In this document: in pieces, positions 36,927-43,258 of the stretch
Layout: each line of letters opens with the position of its first letter
How positions within the stretch are numbered: position 1 is the stretch's first letter
Notes under the pieces: model-generated
Told to the model about the DNA's origin: nothing
Seen by the model: only the letters and a program-made list of their open reading frames with translations
The model's database searches: none
Made by a program: the position numbers and the translations under genes
Assembly: GCA_002256345.1 (NCBI GenBank)
Contig: NKIY01000010.1
Coordinates: forward strand, 124,001-188,000
Length of the DNA: 64,000 nt
Reading direction: 5' to 3'
From: Bradyrhizobiaceae bacterium PARB1
Lineage (GTDB): Bacteria > Pseudomonadota > Alphaproteobacteria > Rhizobiales > Xanthobacteraceae

Positions 36927-38300
36927 ATGTCGATTGCGCCCTACGACCAGCATCACGATCCGCTTGTTTCGCCCGGCCCCGGTACCAACCGCGATTATGC
37001 CCCGACATACTGGACTGCGACTGCCGGTACGCCGCCGGCGGATGACGGCCCAATCAGCGGTGACATTGATGCCGATGTGGCGATTATCGGTTCCGGCTAT
37101 ACGGGGCTGGCCTGTGCGATCTTCCTCGTCCGCGAATTCGGCATCAAGGCGGTCGTGCTCGAAGCCAATCGGGTCGCCTGGGGCTGCAGCACACGCAATG
37201 GCGGGCAGGGGCAGAACGCGTCGGGACGGCTGTCACGTTCGGAATGGATCGAACGCTGGGGCCGCGATGTGGCGTTGCGCCTGCATGCAGAAGTGCAGGA
37301 CGGGTTCGAGACCTTCGAGGACCTGATCAAGACCGGCAATATCGATTGCGAGCCGCAGCGCGGCGGGCATCTCTATCTCGCGCACCGCCAGCGCATGTTT
37401 GACAAGATCGCGGCCGAGTCGAAGGTGCAAAACGACATCTTCGGCTACAAGACGCGCGTGTTATCAGCGGACGAAGTGCGGCGCGACTATGTGAATGAGG
37501 CCGAATGCGTCGGCGCGGTGCATGAACCGCTGGGCACCGGCGTGCATCCGGCCAAGCTCGCTTTCGGCTACATGCGCATGGCGCGCGAGCTCGGTGCGAA
37601 AATCTACACCGGTAGTCCCGTACTGGAGATCACGACGCGCGGCGGCGTGCATCATCTGCGTACACCGGGCGGCACGGTGCATGCGCGTGCCGTCGGTATC
37701 GCGACCGGCGCCTACACGTCGCTTGGCCTGACTCCGCTTCTGCGCGGGCGCTGCATGCCGATCATGTCGAATTCCATCGTAACGCGCCCGCTCACCGATG
37801 CGGAGTTGGAGGCGACTGGCTTCAAGACCACGCAGGTAATCACCGATACGCGTACGCTGCGCTTCTATTATCGTCGGTTGCCGGACAACCGCGTGCAGAT
37901 CGGCAGTCGCAGCGCCATCACCGGTGCCGACGCCGCTAACCAGAAGCATCTGCAGCTCCTGATCGACGGGCTGCATCGCAAATTCCCGGCGCTGAAGGGC
38001 ATTGCGATCAATTACTCATGGTGGGGCTGGGTTGATGTCAGCCACGACATGATGCCGCGCATCTTCCGCCCCGATCCCAGCCAGACGCTGTTCTATGCGC
38101 TCGGCTATGGCGGCAATGGCGTATCCTATTCGGCGCAGGCCGGCCGCCGCATGGCGCAGATGATCGGCGGTAAGGCGTTCAAGGGGCAGGACTTGCCGAT
38201 CTTCAACTCGCCGCTGCCGACGCATCCGTTCTCGCCATTCCGGCGCATCGGGCAGCGGATGCTTTATAAATTGTATCAGGCGCGCGACGAGGCTGCCTGA
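36927..38300 (+). CDS. FAD-dependent amine oxidoreductase (DadA/PuuB type)
   Basis: Flavoprotein of 457 residues. The FAD-binding DVAIIGSGYTGLACAIFL and the NGGQGQN loop are close to gamma-glutamylputrescine oxidase PuuB, and the C-terminal FYALGYGGNGVSYSAQAGRRMAQMI is the usual closing FAD motif. The family oxidises a secondary amine or amino acid. It starts with ATG at 36927 after AAGGAGG. Neighbouring MocR regulator, peptide-type importer, amidohydrolase and gamma-glutamyltransferase remnant all fit catabolism of an N-substituted amine or amide (inference). Confidence 0.92.
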   Translation: MSIAPYDQHHDPLVSPGPGTNRDYAPTYWTATAGTPPADDGPISGDIDADVAIIGSGYTGLACAIFLVREFGIKAVVLEANRVAWGCSTRNGGQGQNASGRLSRSEWIERWGRDVALRLHAEVQDGFETFEDLIKTGNIDCEPQRGGHLYLAHRQRMFDKIAAESKVQNDIFGYKTRVLSADEVRRDYVNEAECVGAVHEPLGTGVHPAKLAFGYMRMARELGAKIYTGSPVLEITTRGGVHHLRTPGGTVHARAVGIATGAYTSLGLTPLLRGRCMPIMSNSIVTRPLTDAELEATGFKTTQVITDTRTLRFYYRRLPDNRVQIGSRSAITGADAANQKHLQLLIDGLHRKFPALKGIAINYSWWGWVDVSHDMMPRIFRPDPSQTLFYALGYGGNGVSYSAQAGRRMAQMIGGKAFKGQDLPIFNSPLPTHPFSPFRRIGQRMLYKLYQARDEAA

Positions 38301-38398
38301 ATAGTTGCGGCTTGTCGGACGACCTGTGCCAGGCGGTGCGCATCCCTCGTCTGGCATTTCGCGCCAATGGATATACACTTGCGTCGGACCCAAGCAGC

Positions 38399-38497
38399 TT
38401 AGGGCTGCGAGGACGTACGCGCGCGTCGCAAGGTCTCTGACGGCAGCTCGGTAAAATGCCGCTTGTAGTCGAGGGAGAACTGGCTGAAATGCCAGAA
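38399..38497 (-). pseudogene. Remnant of an AraC-family regulator (C-terminal 32 codons)
   Basis: Minus-strand translation ends FWHFSQFSLDYKRHF then TELPSETLRR and a TAA at 38401-38399. This is the last helix region of an AraC/XylS protein of the GFWHFGQFARDYRRLFGE type. Upstream of the FWHF only KH-P and a few residues fit, and the rest is lost. It is too short to function and indicates a deleted regulator. Confidence 0.75.
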
Positions 38498-38640
38498 GGG
38501 ATGCTTGGTGCAGGAGCGCCGACTACGGCAGCAGGCCGCTCTCGGAGTTTTTCGCGGCTGCCATAGATGCGGCCTAGAACGGTCTCCGCGTTACGCCCTG
38601 CGTTCCCACCGATGCTTGCGAGGCAACCAAGGGCGCCTGC

Positions 38641-39226
38641 CGCGCCCGCAAAGCATATTTCTGCGATCCTGCGATTGACACGGTCGATACGTCTTACTTC
38701 CTGTCAGATGGTTACCTCGCCGGCTTCCGCGCAAGGGTCGACATGGCGAAAGCCTCAGCAGTGCTGAGTTGGGACGATATCGAGCATCGCGACACGGTTT
38801 ATGTCACGGTCGTGGACCGCGACCTGAATGCGGTTTCACTGATCAATTCGTCGCTCTATCCGTTTGGTAGCGGCGTCTACGCGAAGAAGTCGGGGGAGGG
38901 GCTGCGCAATCGCGGATGGAGTTTTCGTGCTGCTCCCGGTCCCCCCGAATTCGCCGGGGTCGCGCAAACGTCCGATGCATACCATCATTCCAGGGATGCT
39001 GATGAAGGATGACCACGCGGTGATGCGGTTCGGCGTGATGGGTGGTCATTACCAAGCCTGTGGTTACGCTAATTTCCTGGCCAATGCGCTGGATCGCGGA
39101 ATAGATATTCAGGCGGCGGCTGAAGCGCCTCGCTCTTTCGCTTTTGACGGCCTGTTGGAACTCGAAGCCACCATCCCGGAAATGATAAAGGACGATTTGT
39201 CGGCACGTGGGCATCGCGTTAAGTGA
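38641..39226 (+). pseudogene. Frameshifted remnant of gamma-glutamyltransferase
   Basis: Two frames together match the GGT C-terminal half. One (from 38641) reads [19 protein letters not shown] and then [20 protein letters not shown] and ends near GLRNRGWSF. The next (from about 38925) reads [20 protein letters not shown], then [19 protein letters not shown] and [13 protein letters not shown]. The nucleophile threonine region and everything N-terminal are missing. One frameshift near 38925 joins the pieces. It would have processed gamma-glutamyl compounds in the periplasm; its loss next to a PuuB-like oxidase is notable. Confidence 0.85.
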
Positions 39227-39441
39227 GTCGATGCCGGAATTGGCGCATGGTCAGACGCCGGACTTGGTGACGTCCGTTCATGGCGCAAAGCAGACATCGC
39301 TTGTTGAAGATCTGGTAGTAACTGGCATTATCTGGCCGGTCGGTGTGTTTGCATGAAAATGCGTCGCAGTTGAAACCACCAAAATCTACCAGAAGGCGAA
39401 ATGCTCCCCCGTGAGAGGAAGGCCTCTGCAGTCAACCAATG
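39227..39441. repeat. Intergenic stretch with a degraded palindromic repeat
   Basis: No gene seen. Around 39269-39300 the minus strand reads ATGTCTGCTTTGCGCC followed by a partly complementary AACGGAC. This style of intergenic palindrome (also at 52821-52858) I associate from memory with Bradyrhizobium relatives. Assignment to a named repeat family would need a search. Confidence 0.4.
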
Positions 39442-39708
39442 TTAAAGATACTTCGCGATTAGTTTGAACTCCTGCAGTTGATCTCGTCTGGTTGAGGCCG
39501 TGGGCTTCTGTGGTTGTTCCAAGCATTGGCTGATGTGATCGTGAATCAGAGCTTTCTTGGCATTCTCGATAGCACTCTCGACGGCTTGCATTTGTTGGGC
39601 GATCTGCAGGCAAGACTGCCCTTGTTCAATCATTTCAATGATCGCTTGTAGATGCCCGTCAGCGCGCTTGAGGCGCTTGATAATTGCGGGATGATTGTCC
39701 TTTGACAT
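39442..39708 (-). CDS. CsoR/RcnR-family metal-sensing repressor
   Basis: All-helical DUF156 repressor of 88 residues, the usual length. Cys33 (EQGQSCLQ), His58 and Cys62 (HDHISQC) have exactly the spacing of the Cu(I) ligands Cys36, His61 and Cys65 of M. tuberculosis CsoR. This points to copper(I) or a nickel-sensing variant and not to the formaldehyde sensor FrmR. A G/C-tract palindrome of the CsoR type lies directly upstream. No copper exporter is nearby; the genes downstream of the operator on the plus strand lead to an NRAMP-like transporter. Confidence 0.9.
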   Translation of the reverse strand: MSKDNHPAIIKRLKRADGHLQAIIEMIEQGQSCLQIAQQMQAVESAIENAKKALIHDHISQCLEQPQKPTASTRRDQLQEFKLIAKYL

Positions 39709-39717
39709 GTGATCTCC

Positions 39718-39735
39718 TATCCTCCCAAGAGGATA
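39718..39735. promoter_or_regulatory. Inverted repeat in the leader of the CsoR-type gene
   Basis: Perfect seven-base arms TATCCTC (39718-39724) and GAGGATA (39729-39735) around CCAA, 9 bases upstream of the start codon at 39708. On the minus strand it contains the gene's own GAGGATA purine-rich stretch. It could be a second repressor half-operator or a hairpin over the ribosome site. Confidence 0.5.
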
Positions 39736-39738
39736 GCA

Positions 39739-39760
39739 TATATCCCCCCTGGGGGATATA
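39739..39760. promoter_or_regulatory. CsoR/RcnR-type operator
   Basis: Ten-base arms TATATCCCCC (39739-39748) and GGGGGATATA (39751-39760) with a two-base centre CT. An A/T-flanked run of C then G is the established operator type of the DUF156 family. It stands 30 bases upstream of the repressor gene and could control transcription in both directions. Confidence 0.88.
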
Positions 39761-40060
39761 GAAAAACGCTTGACTCGGTTGTGGGGCAGGCGTACTGGCC
39801 AATCATTGTCTGGAACAGATCGTTCAAGACAGAACTTTCAAACTGAAACGACGAGCATTCACGAACAACAAATGGGCAGTACCACCATTGGCAACGCCAA
39901 CCCGGCGACGATGTTCGGGTTCGCGGTGCCGCAAAACATCAGGCCGCAAGGCATCAAGATCAATCGCGACGGCTATGGCCGCGTGAGGGTTGGTGGTCGC
40001 GACTAGCTGACCGCTTGCTGCTCACCGACCTGCCGCGCAAAGCGGACGTGGAGGTGAGCG

Positions 40061-40420
40061 ATGTTCACAAGACTCGCAAAATCCAGACTTGCAGGATTTC
40101 GGTTCATTCAGCCGCGGCAGATCATGCCGAGGTTGAGCGAGCTCGTGTTTTACAAAGACACTCTTTCCAATAACTCGCATTCCAATGACGACCTGCCGGA
40201 TTTTCGCCATCCGGTGGCAAAGGGCAAGCGTGGGTCTCCATCCCCTGCGCTTGCCTGTCATTGGTCTAATCGCAATGGCCGGCTCGAATGCTGTTGGACG
40301 ACAGAGAGCAGTGGCGACGTGCAAATCGACGATGTCGATGAACATGAGTATGCCCAAGGTGGCGTTCTGCGCCTTTCGTCGAAACGATCGCGTCGGTTCA
40401 TTCTAGCGCCGGCTGGATAA
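40061..40420 (+). CDS. Small protein of unknown function
   Basis: A 119-residue frame with a good ribosome site (GGAGGTGAGCG before the ATG at 40061). The centre reads LACHWSNRNGRLECCWTTES, a short Cys/Trp-rich segment resembling uncharacterised Rhizobiales proteins that I know only as hypothetical. No signal peptide or membrane span is apparent. A weaker frame (44 codons from ATG 39872) precedes it and has no ribosome site. It could be a passenger of the CsoR-controlled transcript. Confidence 0.5.
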   Translation: MFTRLAKSRLAGFRFIQPRQIMPRLSELVFYKDTLSNNSHSNDDLPDFRHPVAKGKRGSPSPALACHWSNRNGRLECCWTTESSGDVQIDDVDEHEYAQGGVLRLSSKRSRRFILAPAG

Positions 40421-40542
40421 GCAGAGGAATTGCAAATGGACGAAGGACCTAGTTGTCCCGCCGCCCACCTCTCCGGTGCTGCGACGGGAGTCCCCTTGGG
40501 AAACAGACACACTGATTTTTGTGAAGCCGTGATCCTGTCCGG

Positions 40543-40623
40543 TCGAGGTGTCGTGGGCGTCTAGTCCTCCGCTCACCTTGTGCCGGCGATCGTCGGCATC
40601 GAGGTGAACATCGGAGGCGGAAG
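40543..40623 (+). ncRNA. Riboswitch-like leader that can sequester a Shine-Dalgarno sequence
   Basis: CCTCCG (40566-40571) is perfectly complementary to CGGAGG (40612-40617), which contains the ribosome site of the next gene (ATG 40624). Inside, TCACCT (40573-40578) pairs with AGGTGA (40602-40607) and TGCCG (40581-40585) with CGGCA (40594-40598), giving about 17 pairs. The octamer TCGAGGTG occurs twice, at 40543-40550 and 40599-40606. The first copy could instead pair with CACCT and open the hairpin. Upstream sequence from about 40437 is also hairpin-rich. I recognise no known riboswitch class. Confidence 0.55.
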
Positions 40624-40986
40624 ATGGTCGACGTCAGACATCTGTCGAATCTCAAATTCTTTGATTTCTTCAATGGTGTCCGTCGAGGCGGATACTTAAC
40701 GGCGGGTCGTGCTCAGGTTCGCACCACGTTCAATCAAGACATGGCGGAGAGGCACGGCGTCGAGGCAACGCTGGTGTTCAATGCCTGCGGCGACATCACG
40801 ACGTTGGACGCGTTATGGGTTGAACTGTGGCGGTTCACATCGGCCTTTGGCTGGCGTGACGTTGGAATGCCACTCACCTACGGCGTCACCAAGGGCTCCA
40901 TACCAAGCGAAAATTGCGGCTGCCAAAGATCGCTCTCGGGGGCGTTGATTCACGCCTCCTTGGATGATGTGCGCATGAGCATTTAG
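40624..40986 (+). CDS. Unrecognised protein downstream of the structured leader
   Basis: A 120-residue frame starting with ATG 6 bases after GGAGG. The sequence begins VDVRHLSNLKFFDFFNGVRRG and contains AERHGVEATLVFNACGD. No domain, signal or membrane segment is recognised. The convincing ribosome site and its position under a switchable hairpin favour a real product, possibly a leader or regulatory protein for the NRAMP gene 200 bases on. It may equally be a decayed gene. Confidence 0.45.
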   Translation: MVDVRHLSNLKFFDFFNGVRRGGYLTAGRAQVRTTFNQDMAERHGVEATLVFNACGDITTLDALWVELWRFTSAFGWRDVGMPLTYGVTKGSIPSENCGCQRSLSGALIHASLDDVRMSI

Positions 40987-41000
40987 CGCCGTAGTCAAAT

Positions 41001-41025
41001 CACCAAATCCGTCATCGGATTGGTG
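41001..41025 (+). ncRNA. Hairpin in the NRAMP gene leader
   Basis: CACCA-A-ATCCG (41001-41011) pairs with CGGATTGGTG (41016-41025) around a TCAT loop: ten pairs with one bulged A. It begins 15 bases after the preceding stop, in the 200-base untranslated region before ATG 41187. No T-tract follows, so it is not a standard terminator. A smaller GGGT-ATG-ACCC hairpin lies at about 41084-41094. It could be part of a metal-responsive leader. Confidence 0.45.
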
Positions 41026-41186
41026 CTGCCCTGAGCATAGGCCGCCCAACACCTCGTGTCAGTCGAACGCGACTTGTTGCGCCAACGGGTATGACCCTCG
41101 TTCGCCTTTCTCTCAACTCATCAACGTCAGTTTCCCGCCAGAAGAGGCTTGGGAATTGGCTCGAACAATCACGTAGGAAATAGATC

Positions 41187-42878
41187 ATGGCCACTATCGA
41201 TAGTGCAGTTACACAAGCGGAAAAGCACGACGGTGCCGCTCCAGAAATTCATGCCGCTGTGCTGGATAAAGCTCATCTCGGCGACATTCATGGCGCCCTT
41301 GGCAGCATTGCCGAGGACGATGTCGCCCCGCGCGCGACGTTAGGAGCGCGATTTAAAACCCTGGCTGCAATCGTTGGTCCGGGATTGATCGTGATGGTTG
41401 GTGACAACGACGCTGGTGCTTTTGGGACCTACACTCAGGCTGGCCAGAACTACGGTACGACGCTGCTCTGGACGTTGATGCTGCTCATCCCGGTTCTTTA
41501 TGTAAACCAGGAAATGGTCGTGCGGCTCGGAGCGGTAACCGGCGTCGGCCATGCGCGGCTGATATTCGAACGCTTTGGCAAGTTCTGGGGTGCCTTCAGC
41601 GTTATCGACCTGTTTCTGCTCAACGCGCTGACGTTGGTGACGGAGTTCATCGGCATTAGCCTCGCGCTCAGTTATCTCGGGCTATCGCAGTTCTGGGGCG
41701 TTCTGCTGTCTGCCTTGATCGTCATGATTGCAGTAAGCACCGGTGACTTCCGGCGCTTCGAGCGTTTTGCGATCGGGCTGGTCGCCGGCAGCCTGCTTCT
41801 GGTGCCGATCATCCTGATGGTGCATCCACCGGTTGGCCAAATGGCTCACGATTTCTTCGTGCCGAAGATGCCTCCGGAAAGCAAACTGAGCGAGGTGATG
41901 CTGCTGATCATCGCTATCGTCGGTACCACCGTGGCTCCCTGGCAGCTGTTCTTCCAGCAGAGCTATATCGTCGACAAGAGAATTACGCCGCGCTTCATCC
42001 GCTACGAGCGTTGGGATCTATGCTTCGGTATCGTTCTGGTGATTCTCGGCGCCGTGGCGATGATGGGCTTCTGTGCTGCAATTTTCGCCGGGCAGCCGGA
42101 GTTCGGGAACTACACCGATGCACTCGGAACGGCGGTCGGGCTGGAAAAGTATGCTGGCAAATTGCCCGCTACCTTGTTCGCATTGGCGTTGCTCGATGCC
42201 AGCATCATCGGGGCGGCAGCGGTTTCGCTTGCCACGGCCTATGCGATCGGTGATGTATTTTCACTGAAGCACTCGCTGCATCGCAAGCCGCAGGATGCCA
42301 AAGGGTTTTACGGCATCTATTTCGGTTTGATCGTTTTGGCGGCAGTGCTGGTTCTGACGCCGGGTACCCCGTTGGGTCTCCTGACCAATGCGGTCCAGAC
42401 TCTCGCCGGGGTCCTGCTTCCGAGTGCAACGGTATTCCTGCTCTTGCTCTGCAACGACAAGGCGGTTCTCGGCCCTTGGATCAACTCGCGCCAGCTGAAT
42501 GTATTCACCGGTGCGGTTGTCGCGGCACTGGTGATGCTGTCCATCATCCTTACGGCATCCGTCTTGTTCCCGAATATGGACGAGCAATGGATCATCGGCA
42601 TTCTTGGCGGCGGTAGCCTGCTTGCGATTGTCGTCACGATCGGCGTTCGACTCATCGAGTCCTATCGTGCACCGGCGAAGCGATTCAGCCGAAGCATTGT
42701 GCGCAAGTCGGTACGACAGGATTTCGATACCTGGCGGATGCCGCCGCTCGATCAGTTGCCGCGGGCTCATCTCAGTATGCTCAGCCGAATCTGGATGGTC
42801 GTGTTGCGAGGTTATCTCGTCATCGCGGCCGGGCTGGTCTTGCTGCGCATCGTACAGCTTGTCACGACCGGCGTGTAA
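41187..42878 (+). CDS. NRAMP-related divalent metal transporter with altered metal site
   Basis: Inner-membrane protein of 563 residues with about 11 spans and a 60-residue N-terminal tail. The overall NRAMP fold is clear (FKTLAAIVGPGLIVMVGDNDAGAFGTYTQAGQ). However, the TM1 metal motif DPGN is replaced by DNDAG, and TM6 reads GTTVAPWQLFFQQSYIVDKR in place of the MPH form. The APWxxFFQQS type of TM6 recalls the NRAMP-related magnesium transporters, so magnesium or another hard ion is likelier than manganese (inference). It is downstream of the CsoR operator and leader elements, with a porin after it. Confidence 0.9.
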   Translation: MATIDSAVTQAEKHDGAAPEIHAAVLDKAHLGDIHGALGSIAEDDVAPRATLGARFKTLAAIVGPGLIVMVGDNDAGAFGTYTQAGQNYGTTLLWTLMLLIPVLYVNQEMVVRLGAVTGVGHARLIFERFGKFWGAFSVIDLFLLNALTLVTEFIGISLALSYLGLSQFWGVLLSALIVMIAVSTGDFRRFERFAIGLVAGSLLLVPIILMVHPPVGQMAHDFFVPKMPPESKLSEVMLLIIAIVGTTVAPWQLFFQQSYIVDKRITPRFIRYERWDLCFGIVLVILGAVAMMGFCAAIFAGQPEFGNYTDALGTAVGLEKYAGKLPATLFALALLDASIIGAAAVSLATAYAIGDVFSLKHSLHRKPQDAKGFYGIYFGLIVLAAVLVLTPGTPLGLLTNAVQTLAGVLLPSATVFLLLLCNDKAVLGPWINSRQLNVFTGAVVAALVMLSIILTASVLFPNMDEQWIIGILGGGSLLAIVVTIGVRLIESYRAPAKRFSRSIVRKSVRQDFDTWRMPPLDQLPRAHLSMLSRIWMVVLRGYLVIAAGLVLLRIVQLVTTGV

Positions 42879-42892
42879 ATGCGCGTTTTGAA

Positions 42893-42919
42893 GGGCCGCT
42901 TCCCAATCGGGAAGGGCCC
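42893..42919 (+). ncRNA. Stable hairpin after the NRAMP gene
   Basis: GGGCC...TTCCC (42893-42904) pairs with GGGAA...GGCCC (42909-42919) around AATC, ten G/C-rich pairs with a small internal loop. It is 15 bases past the stop at 42878. No run of T follows, so it more likely stabilises the mRNA or attenuates read-through into the next two genes than ends transcription. Confidence 0.5.
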
Positions 42920-42957
42920 GGCTGGTTCGCTCGTCGAAGGATGAGGAGGATTAGGCA

Positions 42958-43200
42958 ATGTGGATCGACAATCCGTTTGCAGCGCTGATCGAGGCCGCTC
43001 GGCGATATGCCGCGTTGGTCATGCTGCGGCTCGCCAGCGTCATTCTGCGGACGGCCATTGAACTTCGCCAGCGCTGCTTGATCTCAAGCCGCAACCTTCA
43101 CGCGGCACTTACGATTGCGGAGGTCTTCGGACGATCCGCAACCGTCGTGATGTTCGGATGCAAGTGGGGCGTCAGGCCGCCGCGATCCGGATCCGAATGA
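42958..43200 (+). CDS. Small hypothetical protein
   Basis: An 80-residue frame with GAGGAGGATTAGGCA before the ATG at 42958, a strong ribosome site. The centre (ALIEAARRYAALVMLRLASVILRTAIELRQR) is an amphipathic, partly hydrophobic helix that could attach to a membrane. No family is recognised. Its place between the NRAMP-like transporter and the porin suggests an accessory role in the same uptake route (inference). Confidence 0.5.
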   Translation: MWIDNPFAALIEAARRYAALVMLRLASVILRTAIELRQRCLISSRNLHAALTIAEVFGRSATVVMFGCKWGVRPPRSGSE

Positions 43201-43258
43201 TGCCATCGTCGCTCCGGCGATCGCTACGTGTCAATCAAATCCGTGAAATGAGAGTGTT

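Noticed and set aside
39770-40006. 78-codon frame starting with TTG after the CsoR operator
   Set aside because: There is no ribosome site before either the TTG or the internal ATG at 39872, and no recognisable family. It may be untranslated leader of the transcript leading to 40061.
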